From the NCBI GenBank assembly GCA_036825615.1, contig DAISXY010000001.1:124001-188000 (forward strand): DNA of 64,000 nucleotides. Reading direction: 5' to 3'. A model generated the notes under the pieces. It was not told where the DNA came from and made no database searches. It saw nothing but the letters and a program-made list of their open reading frames with translations. The stretch is from JAICXG01 sp036825615 (GTDB taxonomy: Bacteria > Verrucomicrobiota > Verrucomicrobiia > Chthoniobacterales > UBA10450). The stretch's first letter is position 1. Every line of letters begins with the position of its first letter. Made by a program: the position numbers and the translations under genes. This document shows, piece after piece, positions 53,850 through 62,096 of this stretch.

Positions 53850-56198
53850 TTATTGATCGAACTCGCCGTCGAGCAGTCGTGGCAGATAGGTGCGGGCTTT
53901 GTTGAAAATGACCGAGACGTTACTGCGTTCGGAGATCAACTTTTGGTAACCGCGGCTAATGACGGCACGGTGAGTCTTTTCAGCTTCGACGATCACCAGG
54001 AGCTTGTCCATGAAAGGCGCCATGCCCCAGGTCGGGCTGGTCTGCTCGAGGTGAGGCATGTCAAAGATGATGTAATCAAAGTCACTCGCCTTGAGATTCG
54101 GGATAAGATCAAAGAATTTCTTCAAACCAAGCTGGGCCGGGCCGGCGTTGGGCGTGCCGGCCTTGGCGAGATAGAGATTCTCGGCCGCGGCATCCATAGT
54201 GCCACCGCCGGAGAGAGCTGCCTTTAATGAATAAGCGGGTCGGCCTTTGAAAAATGGATGCACATCCTCTGGCCCAAGGTTGACATCGACGAGCAGCACT
54301 TTGCCTTCTCCAGTCTCGGAAAGGGCCGCCGCCAGGCCGGCAGCGAGGGTAGAAGTGCCGGCGCCGCGCGAAAAGCTCGTAACGCCGACAAGCTTTGGCT
54401 TATGAGTAAGTTGATTCAACTCAAAATACAGTCCAAGCCGATCCCGAATCGACTCGCAAAACGGCCGGATAAAGTGACCCGGCTCCCATGGCGCCACGCT
54501 CATGCTTCGATCGCTGCGCGGGGAGTCGCCTCCAGGCGCCGAATAGGGAGTGATCGCACCGTTCCTGCCATCGCGGTATGGAATGGAAAGCAAGAGCGAG
54601 GTATGAAGCTCCTGTTCGATTTCGACCGGCCGTTTCAAGCTTCGATCGAGGAAGATGCCGCGGAGAAGCGCGAGCGCCATACCAAGGGCAAGGCCGCCTA
54701 CGGCCAGACCGGCAGCGACCTTTATGCGCGCGGCAATAACCTCGACCGGGGGAGAAGCTTTCTGCACCGCACTGATGTTGGGAATCTTGGAGGGATCAAG
54801 AGCTTCATCGACCCGCGCCTTTTCGAGCGTGCCTTCAAAGTATTTGTAGTTGGACTCTTCTACTTCCTTCTGGCGCTCTAACTCGGAAATTTGCGGACTC
54901 AGCTCGCTTAACTGCTTCATCCTGGTTTCGACGTCCTGGAGTTGTTTCTTGAGCGCATTCACCTTTGCCTGCGTGCCGGCTAACTTGGCGCGCTCAGCCG
55001 CCAGATCGATCCCTCCCGGGCTGCGCTCGGAAACTGAAGCCGGTAATCGCGAAGGCAAGTCAGGGGATTTTATCTCCATCTGTTCTTTCTCCCGTTCGAC
55101 ACCATTCAGCTCAGCACGATTGCGTTTTACCAGATCGTTTTCGGGCGTGTATCTCGCAAGCAAGACGCTTTCTGCTTTACGCAGCTGTGACAAGCGGGCC
55201 ACAAGGGCCTCATACTTTTGCAAATCACTCTGACTAGCGGGAGCGGGCGTGGTTTCGTTCGCGGCGGCCGGATCCAGAGTGGACGAGACTGCGGCCGTTC
55301 CGGGCGAGCCGGCAGGCTTACTCGTGCTGGCGGTGCCGGACCGCGCCTTGCGCCCCGCGCGCCCGCCTGTCTGAGCCTGTTCGATTTCTTCCACCCGCGC
55401 CTGCTGCTCGGCGAGGTCCGCCTCCGCGCCATGGAGTTGGTCCTGGGTTTTCGCCAGTTCCGCACCGAGGGTCGACTTGGTATCCGCGAGGGTAACGATC
55501 CCAAGTTTCGTCTTTAAAGGGGTCAAGGCATCCTCGGTTTGGCCCAGCCTTGCCCTGACGCGATCGATTTGCTGCGTCACAAAATCGAATGCGCCGGCAG
55601 AACGGTGCACTTCCAAGTGCTTGTTGAAGTACTGTCGAATCAGTTCGTCAAGAACCACGACTGCCATCTGTGGGTCGGGGTTATTATAGGAAGCATAGAT
55701 GATGTTACTCCCCCGGCGCCAGGTCACGTCGAGACCGCTCATGACCATGACTGCCGCTAGCTCTTTGCTCACCGGTTCCTTTGAATTCGGAAGTAGACGT
55801 TTCGGACCAACCGCGTCAGCGACTTGGACGGCAAGATCCCAACTGGTAAGAATCTCGACTTCGGACGCAATGACGGCGTCTGAATTGCGGCTCGTAGTGA
55901 CCGAACTGCTATCGACCGAATCAACCGCGCTTCGTTCCACCACATAGCGGACGAGAAGCTTCGCCGAGGAGCGATAGACACGAGGATAGAACAAGTAGTA
56001 GGCGAGGCCGAGTGCGAGGCCAAGGATTGTGCAGATAACGACCAGCATTTTGTGCCGGAAGATGGCGAAGAAGATATCTTTCAGCCCAAAGCCACTTCGG
56101 CTCACGGCGGTCGGGTTTATCTGCCGCGCAACGGTCACGGGCCTCTGCGCCGCACGGGCCAGGGCCGAGCTTGAAGAATGCGGTAACGGCTCTTTCAT
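53850..56198 (-). CDS. Wzc-like polysaccharide co-polymerase with degenerate P-loop
   Basis: A 782-residue chain-length regulator. It has a Wzz-type N-terminus with a membrane segment at about 51-70, a periplasmic coiled coil (about 200-275 and 325-470), a second membrane segment at about 493-513 and a cytoplasmic CpsD-like domain (about 600-782). The Walker A site reads SRGAGTSTLAAGLA (about 610-623), with Thr where BY-kinases have the nucleotide-binding Lys. Walker A' LLVDVNLGPED and Walker B DYIIFDMPH remain. There is no C-terminal tyrosine cluster. Residues of about 278-327 are a basic, Ala/Thr/Pro-rich insert inside the coiled coil. It probably sets chain length and bridges to the export pore, likely without kinase activity. 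Confidence 0.88.
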   Translation of the reverse strand: MKEPLPHSSSSALARAAQRPVTVARQINPTAVSRSGFGLKDIFFAIFRHKMLVVICTILGLALGLAYYLFYPRVYRSSAKLLVRYVVERSAVDSVDSSSVTTSRNSDAVIASEVEILTSWDLAVQVADAVGPKRLLPNSKEPVSKELAAVMVMSGLDVTWRRGSNIIYASYNNPDPQMAVVVLDELIRQYFNKHLEVHRSAGAFDFVTQQIDRVRARLGQTEDALTPLKTKLGIVTLADTKSTLGAELAKTQDQLHGAEADLAEQQARVEEIEQAQTGGRAGRKARSGTASTSKPAGSPGTAAVSSTLDPAAANETTPAPASQSDLQKYEALVARLSQLRKAESVLLARYTPENDLVKRNRAELNGVEREKEQMEIKSPDLPSRLPASVSERSPGGIDLAAERAKLAGTQAKVNALKKQLQDVETRMKQLSELSPQISELERQKEVEESNYKYFEGTLEKARVDEALDPSKIPNISAVQKASPPVEVIAARIKVAAGLAVGGLALGMALALLRGIFLDRSLKRPVEIEQELHTSLLLSIPYRDGRNGAITPYSAPGGDSPRSDRSMSVAPWEPGHFIRPFCESIRDRLGLYFELNQLTHKPKLVGVTSFSRGAGTSTLAAGLAAALSETGEGKVLLVDVNLGPEDVHPFFKGRPAYSLKAALSGGGTMDAAAENLYLAKAGTPNAGPAQLGLKKFFDLIPNLKASDFDYIIFDMPHLEQTSPTWGMAPFMDKLLVIVEAEKTHRAVISRGYQKLISERSNVSVIFNKARTYLPRLLDGEFDQ

Positions 56199-56212
56199 TT
56201 TTCTTAGTCCCT

Positions 56213-57337
56213 TCAGTCCAAGTGCGGGTAAATCATCGCCCCCGCAATGCGATTCAACACCAACGGCATATGCCGAAAAGCGAAACGATGGATTCCACTG
56301 GTTCGAGGTTTTTCAGCAAACCAGCGTCCTTTCGCGAAATCGAAACGATCGTATCGAAGAAGCGCTTCCGTACTGCCCCATCCGAGTTTGAAACGGCGCA
56401 AACCCTGGTCATTCAGATCGGTCCGTCCCAGGTGGAGAGTTGGAGATTGCCGGGAAGCATAGAAGCGAATTGCTTCCCATAGAATAAGATTGTTGGGCCG
56501 GAGCCGGCGATAGGACAGATCAGAGGCGGCGAATTTGTATAACGCCCGATTGGAAAAGGTGAGAAACAGCGCGGCTGCGATGGTTCGGTTGTTTTTATGC
56601 GCAAGGAAGATGTGACCTTCGCCGCGAGCGATGAATTCCCGGAAAATTGACTCAAAGAACTTACGCGGCTGCGGAGGCAATCCGTGACGCCGTCGCGTGT
56701 GGCAATGCAAGCCACAAAACTGGAGAAGCGCCGTTCTCGAAACGCTTTGCTCGACTCGAATCCCTTCCTTCTGCGCCTTGCGAATCGCGCGCCGCACACT
56801 CGGTTCGCAGCGCCCGAGAAGCTCACCTTCGTTCCGAGTAAGGTCAATTACGTGCGAATAAAAAGCGGCATCGTTTTCAGAAACGTCTACCTGCCCAGGG
56901 TCACGAGCACCGTGGAGGTGAAGGGCTCGCCAGTCACGAGACCTTCCCAGCTTCAGGACAAAAGAGGCGGCAGCTGCAGAAATGCTGTTGGAAAAGAAAA
57001 GCGGCGGACAGAAATCGCTGAAGGGGACACTCACGCCTCGCGCACCGGTTAGCCTGCTTTTCACTTCCATCACCGGAATGGCTGCTGCGGGTTGATCGGT
57101 GTCAAAGGCTGCTACGTAACGCGGGCGATGGTTGTAAGTCTGAGTTAGCACGCGCGCCCATGCCGAGGAGTGAAAGACATGGGCATCAGGATGGGCAACG
57201 AGAATATTGTCCCACCGCTCCGGGGATTGAACGGGATCAATTATTTCAAATTCAAGATTCGGGACACGACCGTGTGATACGTCTGGAAAATCGCAGCAAC
57301 TCCGGCCTGGCTCCGAGCAAACAACAGCCGGATTCAT
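56213..57337 (-). CDS. FemAB-like acyltransferase
   Basis: A 374-residue double-GNAT protein: VFHSSAWARVLTQTYNHRPR, SVPFSDFCPPLFFSN, CEPSVRRAIRKAQKEGIRVE, and PTLHLGRTDLNDQGLRRFKL near the C-terminus. These are hallmarks of exosortase-associated FemAB/CelD-type proteins. It shares one base with the upstream aminotransferase gene (TGATG) and precedes wzc by 14 bases. In this place it may acylate the sugar amine made by the WbpE-like enzyme, an alternative to the WbpD-like acetyltransferase. Confidence 0.86.
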   Translation of the reverse strand: MNPAVVCSEPGRSCCDFPDVSHGRVPNLEFEIIDPVQSPERWDNILVAHPDAHVFHSSAWARVLTQTYNHRPRYVAAFDTDQPAAAIPVMEVKSRLTGARGVSVPFSDFCPPLFFSNSISAAAASFVLKLGRSRDWRALHLHGARDPGQVDVSENDAAFYSHVIDLTRNEGELLGRCEPSVRRAIRKAQKEGIRVEQSVSRTALLQFCGLHCHTRRRHGLPPQPRKFFESIFREFIARGEGHIFLAHKNNRTIAAALFLTFSNRALYKFAASDLSYRRLRPNNLILWEAIRFYASRQSPTLHLGRTDLNDQGLRRFKLGWGSTEALLRYDRFDFAKGRWFAEKPRTSGIHRFAFRHMPLVLNRIAGAMIYPHLD

Positions 57338-58458
57338 CAGACGAGCGCGGTGCTCAGCGCCGCTTCCACTTGATCAACGACATAGTCGACCTGGTCGTCT
57401 GTAATCTCGGCTGAAATCGGGAGCGAGATAAACTCGCGGGCAAGTTGTTCCGCGATCGGGAAGTCGCCTTCGCGATAACCAAGATTGCGATAGGCATGCT
57501 GAAGATGAATCGGACAAGGGTAATGAATCCCGCATTCAACGCCATTCTTTCGCAAAAAGCCGATGACTTCGTCCCGCTCTCGCACGCGGATGGCATAGAT
57601 ATGATAGACAGCGAATGCGTAATCCGCCTCAAATGGGAGTCTCACTTCTCCTTCCAAGCCGCGCAATTTCTGAGAGTAACGGGCGGCTCGCTGGCGGCGG
57701 GTTGTGTTCCATCCCTCGAGCGATTGTAGCTTTATCCTCAGAACTGCAGCCTGAATACCGTCCATTCGGCAGTTCCATCCAATCAGCTCGTGATAGTATT
57801 TCCGGGCCTGTCCATGATCGCGGAGGGTTCGCAGCTTCTGGGCGAGCTGGTGGTCATTGGTGACAACTGCGCCGGCCTCGCCGAATGCACCAAGGTTTTT
57901 CCCCGGATAAAAGCTGAAGCAACCAGCATGGCCGAGCGACCCCGCAGCCTTACCTCGATAAAGTGCGCCGTGGGCCTGTGCCGCGTCCTCGATCACGAGA
58001 AGATTATGAGTGCGCGCAAAAGCCAGGATTGGATCCATGTCCGCTGCCTGTCCGAAGAGATGAACCGGAATAATCGCCTTCGTTCTCGGGGTAATGGCAC
58101 GGTAGAGCAGGGTCGGATCCATTGTATAGGTCCGCGGATCAACGTCGACGAACACCGGCGTTGCGCCTGCGTAGGTGATGGCCTCTGCCGTCGCCATGAA
58201 GGACATCGGGACAGTAATGACTTCATCGCCAGGTCCGATCCCAGATGCGAGGAGAGTTAACCAAAGTGCCTCCGTGCCGCTGCCGAGACCAATCGCGTAG
58301 CTCGTTTGGCAGGCGCGCGCGAAGTCTTTCTCGAAATCCTCGACAAAGACACCGCCGGCAAAAGCCGCGCTCTCGATCACCTCGGCAATGGCACGATCAA
58401 TCAGCGGTCGCAATGGCCGGTGCTGAGCCTTTAGATCAACAAAAGGAACTTTCATCAT
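57337..58458 (-). CDS. wbpE: UDP-3-keto-sugar aminotransferase (WbpE-like DegT family)
   Basis: This 373-residue PLP enzyme has VPFVDLKAQHRPLRPLIDRA, YAIGLGSGTEALWLTLLASG, VIEDAAQAHGALYRGK and FSFYPGKNLGAFGEAGAVVT with the PLP lysine at about 187. The start IPFVDL/VPFVDL type and the clustering with a WbpB-like oxidoreductase and a WbpD-like acetyltransferase identify it as the 3-aminotransferase of the UDP-GlcNAc(3NAc)A route. The ATG overlaps the acetyltransferase stop by 4 bases. Confidence 0.9.
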   Translation of the reverse strand: MMKVPFVDLKAQHRPLRPLIDRAIAEVIESAAFAGGVFVEDFEKDFARACQTSYAIGLGSGTEALWLTLLASGIGPGDEVITVPMSFMATAEAITYAGATPVFVDVDPRTYTMDPTLLYRAITPRTKAIIPVHLFGQAADMDPILAFARTHNLLVIEDAAQAHGALYRGKAAGSLGHAGCFSFYPGKNLGAFGEAGAVVTNDHQLAQKLRTLRDHGQARKYYHELIGWNCRMDGIQAAVLRIKLQSLEGWNTTRRQRAARYSQKLRGLEGEVRLPFEADYAFAVYHIYAIRVRERDEVIGFLRKNGVECGIHYPCPIHLQHAYRNLGYREGDFPIAEQLAREFISLPISAEITDDQVDYVVDQVEAALSTALV

Positions 58459-58952
58459 CTATCTGTGTCACTCGTCTGTCGAACCACCGCGGCGGGATTG
58501 CCAGCCACGACCGAATGTGGCGGAACGTCCTTCGTTACTGTACTCCCAGCCCCAACGAGAGCTCCTTCGCCAATGGTCACTCCCGAGAGGATGGTCGCAC
58601 CAGAGCCGATCGCGGCTCCTTTGCGGACGAGCGTTGACTCGCAAGCCCAATCCGCATCGCCCTTGAGTGTGCCGTTGCCGTTTGTAGCGCGAGGAAAACG
58701 ATCATTAATAAAGGTTACTCCGTGACCGATGAAGACCTCCGATTCAATCGTCACTCCCTCGCAGATAAAGGAGTGGCTGGAGATCTTGCAGCGCGAACCG
58801 ATGCGCGCGCCTTTCTGGACCTCAACGAAAGGTCCAATTCTTGTCTCATCTCCAATCTCACAGCCATAAAGATTGACGAAATTTTGAATCTGCACGTCGC
58901 GACCCAGTTTTACGTCCGGCGCGATGAGTCGATAATCCGGCTTTGGGCTCAC
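58455..58952 (-). CDS. wbpD: hexapeptide-repeat N-acetyltransferase (WbpD-like)
   Basis: A 165-residue left-handed beta-helix acetyltransferase: VKLGRDVQIQNFVNLYGCEI, IGPFVEVQKGARIGSRCKIS, HSFICEGVTIESEVFIGHGV and VVAGNPAAVVR at the end. VTFINDRFPRAT is a motif shared with WbpD/WlbB, which acetylate the 3-amine of UDP-GlcNAc(3N)A. The start is GTG 58952, 12 bases after the WbpB-like gene. With its neighbours it forms a compact three-gene pathway block. Confidence 0.9.
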   Translation of the reverse strand: MSPKPDYRLIAPDVKLGRDVQIQNFVNLYGCEIGDETRIGPFVEVQKGARIGSRCKISSHSFICEGVTIESEVFIGHGVTFINDRFPRATNGNGTLKGDADWACESTLVRKGAAIGSGATILSGVTIGEGALVGAGSTVTKDVPPHSVVAGNPAAVVRQTSDTDR

Positions 58953-58964
58953 GGCTGCGCGTGC

Positions 58965-60035
58965 CTACGCTGAAGCGACCGCGCGCAAGGTGCGGGAAGC
59001 GGGAGTAGAGAAGCCATTCACCATCGCGACCGGGGCTCCATTCGCTTTCAAGGAGGCGGAGGCGGCCTCAAGAATGCGGATCAGTTCCAATCCTTCCCAT
59101 CCGCTGGTCAACGGCCGAGTGCCTTGCTCGATGCACTCGAGGAAGTGAGTGCAAACACGCTTCAGCGGTTCTTCCTGGTCGATATGGGGGATGTAACTGT
59201 CACCATAGTGATAGGAATACTGGAACTCGGTAAAGGTGTCGTAGTGGGGTGGACGTTCCACCCGGACATCGTAAATCCGGATCTTCTCATGTGTCTGCAG
59301 GTCGTCATAGACAATCATGCGGCGCGTTCCGACGATCGTCATCTCACGGATTTTGCGCGGCTCGAGCCAACTGCTTTGAATCGTGGCGAAACGTTTGTGC
59401 CGGAAGGACAGAGACATGTTTGTCACATCCTCGACTTCTGCCGTCACATGGGCATTACCCGAGCAGTTCACCGAGACCGGGAACTCTTCCAAAATGTGGA
59501 GAATGATCGAGATGTCGTGTGGCGCCAGATCCCAGGCGACGTTAATATCCTTCTGGAAAAGACCGAGGTTCAGCCGCCGTGAATTGATATAGCGAATGTC
59601 GCCAATATCTCCGGCCTGAATGATCTCCACAATTTTTCGGACCGGCGAAGAATAGATGAAAGTGTGGTCGACCATCAGAACCAGACCCTTTCGTTCGGCC
59701 AATTCGACCAACTCTTCACACTCGACACTGGAGCTAGCCATCGGTTTTTCGATGAGGACATGCTTGCCATTCTCGAGTGCAACCTTGGCGAACGAGTAGT
59801 GGAACTTGACCGGCGTCGCGACCACAACCGCGTCCAACTCCGGATCACTCAGGAAAGCCTCCGCGTCGCGCAAGACTCTGATCTCCGGATAGAGGTTTTG
59901 CAGATGAGCAAGCCGCTTCGGCTCCAGATCGCAGACAGCCTTGAGTCTGCAATTTGGAAGCCATTTAAAATTCCGAACCAGAAGTGGGCCCCAATACCCG
60001 CACCCCAGGACCCCGATATTGATTAACTTATTCAT
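58965..60035 (-). CDS. wbpB: Gfo/Idh/MocA oxidoreductase (WbpB-like, UDP-GlcNAcA 3-dehydrogenase)
   Basis: This 356-residue protein starts with INIGVLGCGYWGPLLVRNF (NAD motif at 9-16) and has KHVLIEKPMASSSVECEELV with the EKP motif at about 96-98, then VDHTFIYSSPVRKIVEII and DLAPHDISIILHIL with the catalytic His region. It matches WbpB/WlbA enzymes that oxidise C3 of UDP-GlcNAcA for amination by WbpE. It overlaps the initiating glycosyltransferase gene by 8 bases. Confidence 0.88.
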   Translation of the reverse strand: MNKLINIGVLGCGYWGPLLVRNFKWLPNCRLKAVCDLEPKRLAHLQNLYPEIRVLRDAEAFLSDPELDAVVVATPVKFHYSFAKVALENGKHVLIEKPMASSSVECEELVELAERKGLVLMVDHTFIYSSPVRKIVEIIQAGDIGDIRYINSRRLNLGLFQKDINVAWDLAPHDISIILHILEEFPVSVNCSGNAHVTAEVEDVTNMSLSFRHKRFATIQSSWLEPRKIREMTIVGTRRMIVYDDLQTHEKIRIYDVRVERPPHYDTFTEFQYSYHYGDSYIPHIDQEEPLKRVCTHFLECIEQGTRPLTSGWEGLELIRILEAASASLKANGAPVAMVNGFSTPASRTLRAVASA

Positions 60036-60843
60036 GTGAGGGAGTCGTAACGCTGTTTGCTGTGGCTTGGTCAGTTGAAATTGTCTCTTTCTGGTGTAGC
60101 CCCTGCCAACGACTAGCGAGGGCGCTAAAGGTCTGTTCGAATAGCACCGGAAGAGTACGGGCGAGAATGTCGAGATCGAGGCCTAGCGACATCCGGCGCG
60201 CGTAAAGAACATCCATCGCGATCATCCGGTTGAAGGTCGTCTTATTCTTGCCATGGACCTGCCAGTAACCGGTAAGTCCTGGCGGTGCGTTGACTCTCTT
60301 GCGCTGGCAACGCTTGTAGCTCGCATACTCCAGGTCCGTGCATGGTCTCGGACCGACGAGGCTCATCTCCCCAGCGATGACATTGAAAATTTGGGGTAAT
60401 TCGTCCAGTCCGCTCGCTCGGAGTAAGTGGCCTAGTGGGATCAGACGCCGATCGGAAGGATCGAGCTTTGTCATTGGCCGGTCACTTTGCATCAGGCGCT
60501 GGAGATACTGTTCATGAGTGAGAGTCTCAGCATCCACTTTCATGCTGCGAAACTTCAAAATCGTGAATGGGCGTCCGCCGAGGCCAATCCGCCGTTGCCG
60601 GAAGAAAACCGGACCGGGCGAAATCATCCTGATCCCATAGCTAATCGCACCAATGAGAGGCAGCCAGATGACTGCCGTAAGAACGATCAGCGAAAGGTCC
60701 AAGCAGCGTTTCCATCGAGGAATGGAGCGTTCGAATCCGTTTCGGTTCGGGGTGCCTGTGTTGAGTTGGTTGCGGTGCGCCGTGGGCGGAACCATGCTTT
60801 GCGGAGCGGCAGGGGTTATCGTCAAGTGCAGGTTTGGTGACAT
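60028..60843 (-). CDS. undecaprenyl-phosphate sugar phosphotransferase (initiating phosphoglycosyl transferase)
   Basis: A 271-residue bacterial sugar transferase of the short, monotopic type. It has the KRCLDLSLIVLTAVIWLPLI membrane hairpin (about 46-65), ISPGPVFFRQRRIGLGGRPF, TILKFRSMKVDAE, LRASGLDELPQIFNVIAGEM and SLVGPRPCTDLEY. It lacks the four N-terminal membrane segments of WbaP/WcaJ. It would transfer a sugar-1-phosphate from a nucleotide sugar to undecaprenyl phosphate, starting each repeat unit. It is the first gene after the 1.25-kb leader, so leader readthrough would set expression of everything downstream. Confidence 0.92.
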   Translation of the reverse strand: MSPNLHLTITPAAPQSMVPPTAHRNQLNTGTPNRNGFERSIPRWKRCLDLSLIVLTAVIWLPLIGAISYGIRMISPGPVFFRQRRIGLGGRPFTILKFRSMKVDAETLTHEQYLQRLMQSDRPMTKLDPSDRRLIPLGHLLRASGLDELPQIFNVIAGEMSLVGPRPCTDLEYASYKRCQRKRVNAPPGLTGYWQVHGKNKTTFNRMIAMDVLYARRMSLGLDLDILARTLPVLFEQTFSALASRWQGLHQKETISTDQATANSVTTPSHE

Positions 60844-61522
60844 TGGGGCTGGGAAGGTAAGTTATTTTTCAGTGAAAAGTAATTCGAATGCCGAGGGATT
60901 GGCTGTAAGAGGAAGGATCAAGGCACAGCTCTGCCAAGGTATGCCCACATCAATAAACAACGTCTACCAGGCCCTCAGGGAGAGAAGGTATGCGTGCTCT
61001 GTAGCCTGGTGCGGGCGAGACTGACATATTCCGGGAGAAGACTTTTGACACGGACCGGGAATAGGAAAGCAGCTTCTCAGGTAAATAGCGCCGGCGTCAC
61101 GATTCCGGTTCCACTCAGCTCGAAAACAAATTTGTGCAAGCCTCCGCCTTTGGTCGTTTTGCCCATCTTGCGCCAAGGCACGACAACAGTTCCGGTTCCA
61201 GCGTTAGCACTCGTTAGTCCTGTTTCGCGGTGCATTCGTCGGCCGCGATGTATGAAGGACTTTCGAGTGAAGAACTCCGAGCCTAGAATTTTTTGCCGTT
61301 GAGCGTCAACAACAAAGTGTAAAACCCGGCGGCAGATGTCGTCTTAGATTTCTCGTGGAGAGAGGAAAAAACGACTGCTGAAACTTCCGCCACTCAAGGA
61401 AATAGTCTCGTGCAAAAGAGCAATGTCCAGTAGGCAGCGACTAGTTGCGATAAGGCGTGTTGCCAGACAAAGAACCCGGCTAAGGAGAAGGGAACCCCGA
61501 AGAATCTCTGGCGCACGAAACT

Positions 61523-61538
61523 CCGGCGGAGGCGCCGG
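61523..61538. other. GC-rich perfect hairpin in the leader
   Basis: CCGGCG and CGCCGG form a perfect six-base GC stem around a four-base loop (GAGG on the plus strand, CCTC on the minus strand). No T-rich tract follows on the minus strand (the next bases are AGTTTCGTGCG), so it is not a standard intrinsic terminator. It could be a pause or structural element of the leader RNA. Confidence 0.4.
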
Positions 61539-61882
61539 GAGCGGGTTCCTTGTCAAGTCAAAGCGTCTAAAGAGTCCCTACGGTCCGCGTGTTTTTTCCA
61601 TGATACACCTCGCCAGTTTTCATCGTGCGCAAGGGAAGATCACTCATGCGCCCGGTTCCAGGGAGAGTTTTCCCAACAGAAGGGAAAGAAAGCAACACTC
61701 TGGAAGAATGTGAGATGCCGAGGTTCTGGTAATTTGGCAGGCTGGCGACTCGGGATTCGCAATTGAGCCGACTTCGCCGGGAAAACCGAGCTAGCTTGCT
61801 TTCCGTGATCGAATACGCGAGCACCGCTATTCTGCCAGTTAGGGGGAAGAGAACTAACAAGGCTGCGAGTGATATCCCCATC

Positions 61883-62096
61883 GCTACGGGTCGCGAAGTC
61901 AAGCAAATCCTGTGCCCGGAGCTATGCGGGAGGAATAACTCATTTGACCCGTGCCTGTTCCGTATAGGCACCGGCGCTCGATCACCGGGCATTGTAACCA
62001 GACGGCTGTAAACTACTCCGACAGGGCTCGTTGAGCTAGGCTGAAATCTTTCGCATCAGCCATAGGTTCCAAATACTTAGGGGTTGGGCTACGGGT
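61883..62096 (-). promoter_or_regulatory. two ACCCGTAGC words in the leader, possible antitermination signal
   Basis: The minus strand has ACCCGTAGC at 62096-62088, overlapping the last stop-codon base region of the NusG-like gene, and again at 61891-61883. The second copy is flanked as TCGC-GACCCGTA-GCGA, a short stem with the word in its loop. The GTAGC core is shared with the enterobacterial ops element recognised by RfaH. Two copies of nine bases in 1.25 kb are suggestive but not proof. Confidence 0.25.

Larger units (their letters stand above)
60844..62096 (-). other. 1.25-kb leader between the NusG-like gene and the biosynthesis genes
   Basis: I see no convincing gene in either strand. 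On the minus strand, two short frames look like relics of a coding sequence: 61235-61077 (52 codons, with TVVVPWRKMGKTTKGGGLHK) and a run ending at 61283 (KTTSAAGFYTLLLTLNGKKF), in different frames. A 104-codon frame from ATG 61881 to 61567 begins with a hydrophobic stretch (ISLAALLVLFPLTGRIAVLA) and is a weak small-gene candidate. A perfect GC stem CCGGCG-GAGG-CGCCGG sits at 61523-61538, with no T-run after it. A 9-base word is repeated (listed separately). Confidence 0.6.

Noticed and set aside
54258..54881. Plus-strand frame of 207 codons opposite the Wzc-like gene
   Set aside because: The minus-strand protein has membrane segments, coiled coil and Walker motifs; the plus-strand frame shows none of these and lacks domain features.
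61523..61538. GC hairpin as an intrinsic terminator
   Set aside because: No T-run follows on either strand within the next ten bases.
61567..61992. 141-codon minus-strand frame in the leader
   Set aside because: Only the part from ATG 61881 has a hydrophobic stretch; the remainder is arginine/serine rich without motifs, and no ribosome binding site is evident. Not strong enough for a gene call.
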